Source of the DNA: Athripsodes cinereus
Taxonomy: Eukaryota > Arthropoda > Insecta > Trichoptera > Leptoceridae
NCBI GenBank assembly: GCA_947579605.1
Contig: OX388314.1
Coordinates: forward strand, 20,705,982-20,769,981
Length of the DNA stretch: 64,000 nucleotides
Direction: 5' to 3'
Made by a program: the position numbers and the translations under genes. Position 1 is the first letter of the stretch; every line of letters starts with the position of its first letter. Shown piece by piece: positions 1 through 11,059 of this stretch. The notes beneath the pieces were generated by a model. That model did not search any database. It was not told the DNA's origin and saw only the letters and a program-made list of their open reading frames with translations.

Positions 1-80
1 TTAAAATTGTTCATCACAAACTAAAGCCATTCAAATGCAATGTCTGTGGCCACTCGAGTAGTTCTAAAAATATGCTGAAG
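1..80 (+). CDS. C2H2 zinc-finger protein, internal exon (gene continues left of window)
   Basis: Read in frame from base 3, this exon encodes a linker-like KPF followed by CNVC, the cysteine half of a C2H2 finger, and stops at residue K just before a GTGAGT donor at 81. The histidine half (HMRQH) begins at the first codons of the exon at 21090. Joined across the phase-0 intron, the spacing is C-x2-C-x12-H-x3-H, the exact classical finger, so the two exons belong to one gene although 21 kb apart. The protein is presumably a nuclear DNA-binding regulator. The 5' part of the gene is outside the window and I cannot name an orthologue. No signal sequence or other domain is visible in this piece. 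Confidence 0.85.
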
Positions 81-962
81 GTGAGTTATTTTACATCATA
101 ATCAGATAGATTCTCATTGTAGTAGATACAATTAAGATTTTAATATAATTTAGTATACACATCATTGACTTGGGAATAAAAGTATGCAGTTTGTCATCAA
201 CTATGGATCTGGATTTGTAATGAGCTTATATATGTTTCCAAACTAAATAATTATAGTGTAACTTTTCTATTTTTGAAGAGGAAACACTATGAAAGCACAT
301 TTTTAAATTTAGGTAGTAAAAATGAAACACTGTATAACTTTCACTAATTAATATATTGCTTAGTAGCTTTTCGGACATACGTTCATCATCAGTTCAATCT
401 ACCATCCGTATATGCCAATTTTATATACCAACCATCTCAACATTTCTTTATCAGTATTTTATCATTATTATCTTTATCATAAATCATGTAGTTACTAACT
501 AAAAGATAATTATTTATGGAGGATTAATGTGTCAGATAAAAATTATCGTTTCTTTGCATTAAATTATGTTTCACCTTGTTGTATTGTATTGTAGATAATG
601 TAATATATTTACATATGAATGACTGTATGATCTAATTTTCATCCGAAACGTATGGAGTATGCAGTTTGGATTTGTCGAAAATATGTTATGTTTCGACATT
701 GGTACACGTGTCTCATCAGGACCATCTCACAGAATGGCCGACACAACATTGAATCCAGGCATAAGCAAAGTCTCTGCCCGACTGTACGCAGTGAAACCTT
801 AATATATATACATAGTTGTGCGTTTGATTAATAATCGTTGGTGGAATAGAAGTCGACATATGATCATTGTCTATTGTCCTTGTTATGCTCTTTCTGATGG
901 CATATTCATCTATGTTGAAAACATATTTTATTTTGCGATATCCATAGATTGATAAAAGAATA

Positions 963-1045
963 GGGGAGTTTGCCGGCACCTGGGATCGAACCCCGGACCC
1001 CTTGTTCACAAGGCCGAGACTCTACCTCCAGGCTACCGACGAACT
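963..1045 (-). repeat. tRNA-derived SINE head, tRNA-Phe(GAA)-like
   Basis: On the minus strand this segment folds like a tRNA. A 7-bp acceptor pairs GTCGGTA with TGCCGGC, there is an anticodon loop GTGAACA reading GAA, and the internal promoter B box is GGTTCGATCCC. A near-identical copy lies at 49897-49976, where it is followed by a shared SINE body. The acceptor has two G-T pairs and there is no terminator run, so I read it as a retroposed tRNA-like element and not a working tRNA gene. Confidence 0.65.
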
Positions 1046-1055
1046 AAATTGGGTA

Positions 1056-1131
1056 GGTGTTAAATGTCTTATACATGATGTTTTACGAATAAAGATATTG
1101 GTAAAACATCATGTATAAGACATTTAACACC
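1056..1131. repeat. Perfect 31-bp inverted repeat (hairpin)
   Basis: Arms at 1056-1086 and 1101-1131 are exact reverse complements with a 14-nt loop. The right arm runs directly into a copy of a dispersed repeat, so the left arm looks like a snap-back copy of that repeat's 5' end. Confidence 0.85.
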
Positions 1132-1285
1132 TTCAATTCAGTGATGAGGTATACCACCCATCCTGAACGTCTTAGCATTTATTGGCACAGAGAGGATGAG
1201 AATCGCATGTCTATTACATCCAGCTAGTCCGTTAGCACTTGTGGGAAATGTGGTGATGGTATGAATAAATGAATGAAAGGTGTCA
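1132..1285 (+). repeat. Copy of a dispersed short repeat family
   Basis: This copy shares ordered blocks with segments near 22060-22340, 50785-50900, 51050-51255, 54518-54600 and 55832-56010. The blocks are AATTCAGTGATGA, a conserved TACCACCCATCCTGAACGTC stretch, CACAGAGAGGA, and a tail GTGATGGTAT. No coding capacity is seen. The class (SINE or non-autonomous DNA element) is not decided. Confidence 0.55.
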
Positions 1286-1538
1286 AAATTTTTGTCAAAG
1301 TAAAGGAACACCAACTCAAATTCATAACATTTACATATGAAAAAAGCTTACAGTTATATGATTTAATAATCTTTTATAGTTATTTCGTATTAATACAAAA
1401 ACTTTGAATAGCCATATTGAAAAATTACATTTATTATTTTCCCTTCGACCAATAGATATTTATTTCCAACACCCAGTTCACTAGGCCATCCAAAAATCAA
1501 TATTCTAGCTCAGCATATTTAGAAAGTGATATTTATAT

Positions 1539-1945
1539 TGTCATGCGAATCTCGTAAAAAGTATACTTGTATGCCCATCTATCGGAATCCAGTGTAACAC
1601 TGCTCTGAATGTTCCAAACAATGAGTAGTTCCCATTTCTCTCACCGTTTGCCCATAGTTCTCGTCGCCGCATTCAGTCTACTCCCGTTGTTCTTACAATA
1701 GACAACGGAGTATGATCTCATTTTGCTTCCCTTCAATTTCATTGTCAGTGAGTGTCAAAGAATCTATTAATTCTGATTAAATATGTAAAAAAATGTTTTG
1801 TGTTACATAAAAGTATTAACTAGTGTTGTTCAATAAACTATTTGTTCTACCATCCTTGTGTTTTTTCACTGAACATTCTCATACATTTTACCCAACGACA
1901 CCCCTGAGAGGAAGTCTCCAAGACCGACTGAGAAGTGTTGTGACA
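1539..1945 (+). repeat. 5' LTR of the gypsy element
   Basis: A 407-bp repeat with TG...CA ends, matching 20536-20942 at all but one position that I compared. An AATAAA lies inside it (in CAATAAACTA, near 1830). Confidence 0.95.
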
Positions 1946-1951
1946 TAAAAA

Positions 1952-1970
1952 TGGCACTCCATCGTGGGAC
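1952..1970 (+). other. Putative primer binding site of the gypsy element
   Basis: TGGCACTCCATCGTGGGAC begins 6 nt after the 5' LTR. A TGG start is expected for a site complementary to a tRNA 3' CCA end. Which tRNA primes it cannot be settled without a tRNA set. Confidence 0.55.
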
Positions 1971-2174
1971 ATTATTAATGAGAATGTTTGGTGGTTTATA
2001 ATGAATTTTGCAGTGTCTAAATAATAACATTAAACAGTGCGTAGTTATAAAAAACCGTTACGAAATGCGTGACTCGACATGTTTCCGTGCGCCGTCGACA
2101 CACACACACACACACACAGACACCGCGTCGAGAAGCTTCGATCAAAAAAAAAAAAAACGTCCATTGGAAAAAAT

Positions 2175-2482
2175 TCTCGCTTCATCACAACAGGTGTATA
2201 CAACTGCTGCTCATCGTAATTTTCATTACATGACAATAATGGTTATAATGGTGCTTCTGTGAACATTTGAATTAATAATCAGTGCAATAATAAAACATTT
2301 TAATAAATAAATAAGTGAGTTTTGAATTTTCGCCTCATAACTACAGGTGTACACAACTGTGCTCTACATAATTTTCATCACATGACCAGGAAAAGGTTAT
2401 GTTAGTGTTTCTATGAACATTTAAATTGATAATCAGTGCATTAATAAAAACATTTTAATAAATAAACAAGTGCGTGATATAA
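2175..2482 (+). repeat. Diverged tandem duplication in the gypsy 5' leader
   Basis: Two roughly 150-bp copies follow each other (about 2175-2325 and 2326-2482). Both run through ACAGGTGTA, AATTTTCAT, TCTRTGAACATTT, ATAATCAGTGCA and AACATTTTAATAAATAAA. They are untranslated and part of the 2-kb leader before gag. A CA microsatellite stands just upstream (2099-2119). Confidence 0.75.
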
Positions 2483-3956
2483 TTGCGCGATTTGCAAAAC
2501 TTAAATAAATAAATTTAAAAAAAACCGTTACATCACAAAATACAAACGAATGCTTTATCTGAATTTAAAAACAGTGGAAAAATAAAAACAATTTAATAAT
2601 AAATAAATGCGAAATACATTTATGATCTTCAAAAAAATCCGTTATATTGCAAGTACGATCAAATACTGAGATTGAATAAAAAAAAAAAAAAAATAAATAC
2701 AACAAGGAATTCACAAGATTGTGAACAAATACTCCAAACTTTCCTGAAGACGTCCAGATAATTTCCTTCTGATGAGATGAAGATCTCCAATGATACAATT
2801 TCTTAAGAAGCCTGATGCTACCACTTCGAAGGATGTCCAGAGCAGAATTTTCTTCCTTGACGGTTCCTGATCTCTTATAGAAGCAAGAATGTTTCCATGT
2901 TTTGCAATCCAGACCTGACGTTCGTTGAAGCCTTCTTTATCTACACAGAGAACCCTTGATGCTTGATGGTTTTGATGAAGATGAAATAAATGCTTCCTTC
3001 ATTCGTAACATACAACCTTGATCATCTAGCTACTCCACAGGTTTTTATACCCTTAAATAAAGGAATTTTGCCTTTTTTTTTTGTTCCTTTTGTACTGAAA
3101 TATTTTATATACCTACTATAGATACAGTTTTTATATGTTGTTCCATGCCTTGCCTTTTGTGCCAATGAGATTGTAAAAATTCCAGTTTTAATTTTGCATA
3201 AATTCAAGTGATATTAGCCGATTTCATTTTACAATTATTAACAGAATTTTTGTTTTTTTTTTGTTGTTCATGTAAAATTCTGTACTGAAAAGTCAAAATA
3301 AGAGTTGTAAATTTATAATATATGCCTAGTTTGTGAAATAGTCCAAGTAATATTTTTCTTAGTTAATTTTATGATATGTAAAATGTGTAATGCAGTTTCC
3401 GAGATATTTACAGGGAATGTCAAACGTTCCAGAAGTTTCCAAACTTCAACAATTAAAATTAAAAAATTAAAAAATTTTTTATTAACTTTTTGAGTCTTAT
3501 TAAAAGACAAGACTTCTAAACAATTTTTTTTAAATATCCAATGGTTCCCAACTGTTGAGATTTGATGTTACAAAGGTTGCCAAACTTTTTTTTGAACACT
3601 TTTTTTGCTTTGAGGAATTTTTTTTTGGATTCTTATTAGGAGTCCATATTTCCTAGAGCAATTTTCAAATCAAGGTGTCCACTGTTTCTCAATTTTTTTT
3701 TGTTTGGAAATGAAAACTTTTTTTTTTTCTTCCAAAGAATTTTTTTAAACTCCTGCAAGTCCATCGCAATCTATCCAGCGCTGAAGATTGGTACGTATAA
3801 TCTTTTGACTTGTTGATTATTGTTTGCCAATTTTCTTTCAGATCGTCAATTCAAAACGTTTTGCATGTGCAATTTTTCTATTTCTCCTGTATAAGGATCA
3901 ACTTATAAAGGAAAACCGTTTATTATTCTATTATCATTCCACGTTAGAATCTCAAA
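2483..3956 (+). other. Gypsy untranslated leader
   Basis: A non-coding, T- and A-rich stretch with many homopolymer runs between the duplicated leader repeat and the gag start. I see no protein signature on either strand. Confidence 0.6.
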
Positions 3957-5036
3957 ATGTCTGAATCATCTTTTATGCCTATTTCGCGAGTCGATGTATC
4001 CAATTCCCGGACTCTTAAACACGCATTAACCCAGAGAGGTATAACGCCCAGCCATTCTCTCGCTGATCTTAGGGCTCAGTGTAAAAGTTTCAACAATAAG
4101 ATCTCTGAAATGCCTCCATCAACTGAGAATTCTAATTTGTCAAAGGAGACCAATTCCAATTGTGCTATTACTACTGAGATTGTTAACCTCAGCCATGCCA
4201 ATTCTCCTGCACGCACTCAGTCCTTGGATACTCCTCGACGTCAAACTACTTGTGTGCCTTTAAATATCAATTTTTCTTCTTGGCCCATTCCTGTCTTCAA
4301 CGGTGAGGGTGATCTCATCGAATTTTTTACTCGATTAGAGGAAATATGTCTGTCTCGAAGATTCGTCATAGCTCTACTGCCTACTGTTCTTCCAGAATTT
4401 CTAACCGAAAAGGCTCTCACCTTTTATCGAGCTGCTCGACTCAACACTTTGTGTTGGGAAGATCTAAAAACCACCTTCCTCGACCGCTTTGATAATGAAA
4501 GTATAACTTCTGAACGACGAATGAATATATGGTGTTCCAAGCAATCATCTTCTGAAACCGCCTCCGATTACATTTCGCGTGTCACAATGATGAACAGAAG
4601 TCTGAAATCTCCTATTAGAGATTCGGAAATTCTAAAAATCGTTAAGAAAGGTCTTAGAACAACTTTTGCGGCTGCCATAATTGGTGCAAATCCTTCCAAC
4701 ATAATTGATTTGGAGCAAGTATGTACTGGATTCGAACGTCTCACTCTTGTCACCTCTTCTACTATGCCTGCAACCTCAAATTATGCACCTCCTCCTACTC
4801 GCCCAAAGGTCGCATTTACCCATGATACACGTAGGAACAATAATTGTTATACTTGCGGTAAACCAGGACACCTGGCCAGAGATTGTAAATTTAAAATGCC
4901 AACTCCTCGTACCTTTTATCGACCCCGTCATTTCTCTGCAAATTCTAATGTCAATGCTTCTAACACCTCGCGAATTTCAATGCCTAATTTAAGTATGCCA
5001 CCTCCTAACCTGTCTCGACGTCCAAAAAACTTGTAA
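3957..5036 (+). CDS. gag: Gypsy Gag (nucleocapsid with CCHC zinc knuckle)
   Basis: This 359-residue ORF starts at an ATG in good context (CAAAATG) and has no internal stops. The middle (about residues 120-270) resembles the retrotransposon Gag capsid domain: aromatic-rich, with a WP.FNGEGDLIEFFTRLEEI segment and a W.DLKTTFLDRF segment. One zinc knuckle, CYTCGKPGHLARDC (C-x2-C-x4-H-x4-C), lies near residue 297, followed by a basic, proline-rich tail. Gag packages the element RNA into cytoplasmic particles. The last codons overlap a slippery heptamer at 5024-5030, and pol lies in the -1 frame. The family is certain; the exact gypsy clade is not. Confidence 0.9.
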   Translation: MSESSFMPISRVDVSNSRTLKHALTQRGITPSHSLADLRAQCKSFNNKISEMPPSTENSNLSKETNSNCAITTEIVNLSHANSPARTQSLDTPRRQTTCVPLNINFSSWPIPVFNGEGDLIEFFTRLEEICLSRRFVIALLPTVLPEFLTEKALTFYRAARLNTLCWEDLKTTFLDRFDNESITSERRMNIWCSKQSSSETASDYISRVTMMNRSLKSPIRDSEILKIVKKGLRTTFAAAIIGANPSNIIDLEQVCTGFERLTLVTSSTMPATSNYAPPPTRPKVAFTHDTRRNNNCYTCGKPGHLARDCKFKMPTPRTFYRPRHFSANSNVNASNTSRISMPNLSMPPPNLSRRPKNL

Positions 5037-5096
5037 ACTACCGGTCTTCTGCTCGTCCTTCTCCTGGGAAGAGAGATGCCGAGTGGTCAGACTGGT
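5024..5096 (+). promoter_or_regulatory. Programmed -1 ribosomal frameshift signal between gag and pol
   Basis: A AAA AAC (5024-5030) lies in the gag frame as NNA AAA AAC, one sense codon before the gag stop. Nine bases later a stem can form between ACCGGTC (5040-5046) and GACTGGT (5090-5096), with inner helices CTCG/CGAG and CTTC/GAAG. The pol frame is exactly -1 relative to gag and open from the slip site onward. Heptamer, spacer and structured RNA together match the canonical retroelement signal. Confidence 0.85.
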
Positions 5097-8000
5097 TAGC
5101 CTCTGTTGAACTATTCCATCTTACCTGTCATTTAAACGAAGTTGCCATTACCAGTGGTTCGGACAATCGTCCTCACATCAATTTTAAAATTCGCCATGTT
5201 CCCTTTAGAGCTCTCTTAGATACTGGAGCTGCAGTGAATATATTGGGTAGAGATACTTATAAAACTTTTACAACCTTAGGCTATACCCTGCAACCCTATG
5301 TTCAAACATTGTTTGGTGTTAACAGTTCCTCTTTCCAGTCTATCGGAAAGATCATTCTTCCTCTTTGCTTTGATAACAAGACTGTTCATGTTACTTTTAT
5401 TGTGGCCCCTTCTGTTTCTCATGGAATAATTTTGGGTGTCCCATTTCTTGAAAACTCCGGCTTAGCACCACGACTCTTTCCGAATAATAATAATTCTTTG
5501 ACAAATCCAATAGCTAGTAAACACATATTTGTTACATCTTCGTCCCCTTCTTGCCTAGTTTCTGCCAATAATCTTACTCCAGCACAATGTACTGAACTGA
5601 ATGAAGTCAAAGAACTATTCTCAACGATTTCTTATGAAACCAAAGGCTTAGGTCGTACCCATCTTATAAGTCATGTTATCGACACGGCCGATAATCTGCC
5701 TGTAAAACAGAAAACTTACCCCCAATCACATATCAGAAGAGAACAACTTTGTACTGAAATTGATGCCATGTTAAAAATGGATGTAATCGAACCTGCCCGT
5801 AGCCCTTGGCTAAATAATGTTTTTATTGTACCCAAAAAAGATGGTACTGGTCGATTTGTATTAGACTTTCGTAGATTAAATGACGTCACTAAGACCGACT
5901 GCTATAGACTTCCCAATATCAATCGCATATTAGATAACCTTCGTGATACCAAGTTTCTTACAAGTCTTGATTTAAGTCACGGTTTTTGGCAATTGCCCCT
6001 ATCACTCGAAAGCCGTCCATAAACTGCCTTTTTTGTGGAAGGTAGAGGACAATATCACTTTAAAGTCACCCCATTTGGACTGAAGAATATACCTGCTGAA
6101 ATGCAAAGACTCATGGACAAACTCTTTTCTGATCTTGGTGATCATGTTTTCTGCTATCTGGATGATATCTTAATTTGTAGTCCTACATTTGAATCTCACA
6201 TTGCCTCCTTGAAGACCGTATTTCAACGCTTAAATGAAGCCAATCTTACTATAAAGTTAAAGAAATCTGTTTTTTGTAAAGATTCATTAAAATATCTTGG
6301 TCACGTCATCAACCAAGACGGTATTACTACCGACCCCGAAAAAATAAATGTAATGTTAAATTATCCACGTCCCACTTCAACTAAGGAACTAAGAGGTTTC
6401 CTTGGAATGTGTTCTTACTATAGACGTTTTATCAAATCATTTTCTGCTATTGCCTCTCCTCTTTGCAAATTGACAAGTAAGAAATTTAATAAGCAATTTT
6501 CTTGGAATAATGAAGCCGAACAATCTTTCATTGCTTTAAAATCTGCCATGATAACGGCCCCTGTATTGAAACCCCCTGACTATTCGCTACCTTATATACT
6601 TACTTGCGATGCTAGTGCAATAAGCATAGGTAGTTTCCTTTCACAAAAATCTCCTGATGGAACTGAGCATGCCATAGCTTATTTCTCCCGTAAACTTTCT
6701 GATACTGAACAACATTATTCCACTACTGACCGTGAATTACTTGCTGTCGTAGATTCTGTACATCATTTTCGTAGCTACTTAGAAGGTACTCATTTTACCC
6801 TTATGAGCGATCATGGATGTTTGAAATATCTAAAAACCATTTCTTCTCCCAGCGGACGTTTAGCCAGATGGGCTATGCGTCTATCACAATACAGTTTTGA
6901 TTTTGTTTATAAGAAAGGTTGTGAAAACAAACTTGCTGATGGACTCAGTCGAATTCCTGTTTCTGCTTTCACTTTTCCTTCTGTTTATACCAATGTCTCC
7001 GATCCATGGTATTGTAAAGTTTACAAATCTTGTGAAGAAAGACCTCAAGACTGCCATAATTTCATGTTAGAGGATGGTCACCTCTATAGATACTGTAAAA
7101 ATAGGAAACCTAATAATTCTTCCCCAGATTCTTCATTTTGGAGACTTGTTGTGCCTTCTGATCAACTTGAACCCTTAATTTCAGAATTTCATGATAACAA
7201 TTGCCATCCTGGAGTTTTAAAAACTCACGCCTATCTCTCCCAAACTTTCTATTGCCGTGGTTTATTGTCCACCATTAAGGATTATGTAAAGCAGTGCCAA
7301 ACATGTAAGGCATATAAACATAATAACCAAGCGCCTCATGGAATAATGAAAAACCCAAAACCCGTCACTAGACCTATGGAATCATTGAGTATTGACCTGG
7401 TAGGACCATTGCCCATGTCATATAAGCGCAACGTGCATATCCTTACTGTTGTAGATATTTTTACCAAATATCTTTGGGCTTTTCCACTACGAAACCCTAC
7501 GGCTAAAGAAATAATCAAATTACTCGAGGAACGAATTTTCCTTCCCTATTGTATTCCGCGGTGTGTTGTCTTAGACAACGGCCGACAGTTCGTTGCTAAA
7601 GAATTTAAATCATTTTTACATTCTTATGGCATCGATGACTTGTTTTATAATGCATATTATCACCCACAGAATAACCCCGTTGAAAGATACAATTCTACTC
7701 TTCTTACTGCTCTTTCTATATTGGTAGAAAATGATCAACGTTCTTGGTGTTCCAAGCTTCCAAAAATCTGTTCTTGTATTAATAGTACTGTAAATGTAAC
7801 CACAGGTTACACTCCCTATTTCCTTGTACATGGTACAGAATATGTTCCTCACGGCTCCTTCCATAGAACTGTCAATGCCTCTGATAAGGGTACTTTTGAA
7901 GCATTTGCCGAACAACGTCAACGTCGTTTATTGGAAATGAACGCGCTTTACGACGAAATTTCCTCCTCATTGACCAAGGCTTTCCATCGTAATGCAGATA

Positions 8001-8224
8001 GATATAACCTTCGTCGCAAAACTCTTCGTCTGGACATAGGTCAAATTGTCTGGAGAAGGTCATTCGTTCATAGCAACGCTGCGAATTATTTTTCAAAGAA
8101 ATTGGCACCTCGTTTCATCAAGTCTCAGGTTCACCGAATCATATCCCCTAACGTATACGAGCTATACGATGTAGATACTGGAGCAATGGGAAACTATCAT
8201 GCTAAGGATATCATCAAGTTCTGA
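5030..8224 (+). pseudogene. pol: Gypsy Pol (protease, RT, RNase H, integrase) with one in-frame stop
   Basis: Continuing in the -1 frame, Pol shows an aspartic protease active site (LLDTGAAVNILG, codons around 5216-5250). Reverse transcriptase follows, with DFRRLND near 5870 and the catalytic YLDDIL near 6155. RNase H has CDAS, DRELLA and SDHG. The integrase has an HHCC zinc finger (HPG...H...CQTCKAYK, about 7205-7320) and a D-D-E core with SIDLVGPLP, VLDNGRQF and the E in NNPVERYN. A TAA at 6020-6022 interrupts RT between the two halves; the frame is unchanged on both sides, so a single substitution explains it. The product of this copy would end inside RT, so it is probably not autonomous. 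Confidence 0.92.
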
Positions 8225-9303
8225 GTCCTATGTATGTGTTTCTGCAATTTTTTTTTGTTGTATTTCATTCTGAATGTATATCCGTCAATGTAAGCTTGTA
8301 ATTTTGATAAAATGTGAAGAATTAATGTAAAAAGAAAAAGTATAATGTTTTCTTGGGCTACAATTTTCATGAATAAAAAGAATTATGTCTATACATCACA
8401 GGTCAATGTTAATAGTGAATTTTGTATGTAATAAAAATGTAAGACCCTCATAAGAAATTATATTTACAGTCATAGTAATGTCAAAGGAATTATCTTTTCT
8501 TCCTTCTTCAAATTAAAATAAATTAAAATACTGTTAATAGTCAAAAATTTGGTATTTCTACTCTTCAAGTACTTGTAACTTTTGCAGCCCATGTTATTGT
8601 AAACTTTTAGTTAAGAAAACTCATAGAGGTTCTTCAAGGTTCCGCTTCTGTGAGAATTTTGAATTGTTCGAATCTTGTGGCGCCCCTAAATATTTTTTTT
8701 TGTATGTTTTGATCACCTTTTGTTTGCACCCGTGGATGCATGAAGTTGCCTTTATCATCTCATATGCTAGCCGCTTTCAGTAGCAACGTGTTCACAATAA
8801 TCTGAACCCATCCACGGTCGCAGACAAAAGACATACAACATGTTAGTCTTAAAGAATTTTGTACTGTATAACTGATGTAATTTTGACCCTCCAGTATACG
8901 AAAGTATACGAATCCTTTTGTTGTTTTCCTTAAATTTTTGTGTGAACTCATGAATCACTGAGTTATGTGGTAACTGATTAATTTATTTATTTATTCATTT
9001 ATTTCTAGGTGCATTGCTGATGAATGACCTATGACAGATGATGAATGCAAGGTACGAAAGAATGAAGTATACATGAAAAAAAAAACGGCCGATAAAAGAT
9101 GAAGTATGAAAGTGCGTGAAAAGTTACCACTAATTCTCTTAGTATATCAAATCATTAATGTAAAATCTTAATTGAGGGTGAAGGTTGCATCAGCCAAATT
9201 GAAATAAGTTAATTGTTTTCAATCTTTTGTGTGCATGGTTTTGTAAATTATATGGCAAGGTTTCTCACGTGGTGTGAACCTGCTGGCCATTTTACTGTAC
9301 GGA
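8225..9303 (+). other. Gypsy 3' untranslated region, left part
   Basis: This is AT-rich sequence between the pol stop and the LINE insertion. I see no env-like ORF and no other protein signature. It continues at 19688 on the other side of the LINE. Confidence 0.6.
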
Positions 9304-9394
9304 ATGCGTACCCTTTTTTTTTTTTTTTTTTTTCTCCATCCAAAGACCTTGCCCACCTCGACTTCTAGATGTAGTCCATTGTGGGATTTAGTCC

Positions 9395-11059
9395 TTAGAT
9401 GTCTTCCCACAGACCTAAAACCTGAAAGAAATTCAAAATTTTGTGTGGGTTAGTTCCTTTGATCTGTTCTTGATCAGGAAAGTGTGAGCCAATTATTTTG
9501 GCTCTTGTTTGCATAATAGGTTCACATTCTGTGAGTAGATGCAAAGGAGTTTCATGTTCGTTCATGCAGAATCTGCACAGATACATGTCTGTTAGTTTCA
9601 TTATACATAAGTGTTTATTGAGTCTACAGTGTCCCGTTAGTACTCTGGTGAGAATTCTTAGGTTCTCTTTATTAAGTTCGAGAAAGTCTCTACTTTTCTT
9701 TGATGAGAAACCTTTAATCAGGGTTTTCGCATGTTTCTGTCCTGGTATTGTTGACCAGTTATTAATAGCTTTTTCTTGCATTCTCCCATAGAGTGCCGTT
9801 TTTAAAGTGCTATTTGTAATGGGGCAGTGAGGCTCTGGTCCATAGGTCAGCATGTCAGCCCCCTTGTTGGCCATTTTATCCGCCTCTTCATTACCCTCAT
9901 AGTTAGAGTGTCCTGGCACCCATCTTAGTACAATTTTATTGTTATTTTCTATTGATAATTTGTTCAATGCATTGATACAGTTTTGAACTGTAACAGAGTT
10001 TACTTTACAGGAGTCTAGTGCTTTAAGTGCAGCTTGACTGTCTGAGTAAATGTATATTTTTTTATTTCTGTATTTCCTATTTATATTTTCATAGGCGCAT
10101 ATTGTTATCGCAGTTATTTCTGCTTGAAAGATAGTTGCATTTTGGCCCAGGTGTTTGCATATTTTTGCTTTTGGTGATATACCATATACACCTGAGCCCG
10201 TGCCGTTTATCTTTTTAGATCCATCTGTGTACCAAATCAAGGCACCATTTGGTTCCTGATACCAATTTTCTTTGATATCTGATCTGGATTGGATTTCTAC
10301 TTTGTATGGTTTGGCAAAGTGGTAGATATTTTTCATTTTATCTTTTGGTAAACTAATTATATCATCTTTTTCTATTTCTATATTTAGTTTTGATTCAGAG
10401 AGCATGCTTATTTTATGTGCTTCTCCAATTGTCAATCTTATTATTCCCTCTTTTACCACCTTTTCTAAGTAAAGGTGTAGCGGCGGTAGATTGAGCATTG
10501 CTTCTAATGAAGCTGTAGGAGTTGTATGTAGTGCTCCTGTTACTAATAAACAGGCCATTCTTTGTAGTCTGTTTAGCTTTTCAATACATCCCTTTTGTTC
10601 TAGTTTGTTATTCCAAACTATTGATGCATATGATACAATTGGTCTTACTACCGCAGTATATAACCAGAGCATTAGTTTGGGTTTTATTCCCCAATTATTT
10701 CCTACCAATCTTCGGCAGGTCCATAAGGCCTTCGTAGCTTTTTGTGTTACTTTATTAACATGTTCAGTCCAAGTGAGTTTATTATCTAGTGTGATACCTA
10801 GATATTTTGTCTCTTTGGAAAAGTTTATAGTATTTCCAAAAAAAATTGGTTTGGTAAGCTTTTCTAGCTTTTTTTTCCTTGTAAATGGGATTAGAGTTGT
10901 TTTACTAGTATTAACTGTTAACCCATTCGTAATGCACCAGTGTTCTACCATCTTTAGCGCATTCTGCATTAATTCAGAGATAATGTCATATTCTTTACCT
11001 CTGATTATTATAACTATGTCATCAGCATAGCTTTGTGCATTATAACCATTGTCATTGAG
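9395..11059 (-). pseudogene. LINE ORF2, C-terminal part (RT end, RNase H, terminal CCHC-like motif)
   Basis: Beyond the BEL insertion the ORF resumes with YADDIVIII, the RT catalytic motif, then thumb-like sequence (VRPIVSYASIVWNNKLE). RNase H carries YTDGSKK, an E in FQAEITA, SDSQAAL and HSNYEGNEEADKMAN. Near the end CRFCMNEHETPLHLLTEC forms the C-C-H-C motif common at LINE ORF2 ends. This part is free of stops. It is separated from its N-terminal half only by the insertion and the 5-bp duplication at 11055-11059, and the frame matches on both sides. Confidence 0.9.

Larger units (their letters stand above)
81..1538 (+). other. Original intron sequence upstream of the gypsy insertion
   Basis: This AT-rich intron sequence starts with the GTGAGT donor. 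Apart from a tRNA-like SINE head (963-1045), a short hairpin (1056-1131) and a dispersed-repeat copy after it, I see no gene. Without the LTR element and one copy of its ATAT target site the intron would be about 1.6 kb instead of 21.0 kb. Confidence 0.7.

Noticed and set aside
716..1009. A 97-residue minus-strand ORF
   Set aside because: It overlaps the tRNA-like SINE head and has no recognisable motif.
963..1045. A functional tRNA-Phe gene
   Set aside because: A second copy with the same flanking SINE body, G-T pairs in the acceptor and missing terminator show a retroposed copy.
8225..9303. A possible env gene after gypsy pol
   Set aside because: Only short frames without signal peptide or transmembrane segment; treated as untranslated.
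10491..11030. A 179-residue open frame on +
   Set aside because: It lies opposite the LINE RT and RNase H coding strand and has no protein features of its own.
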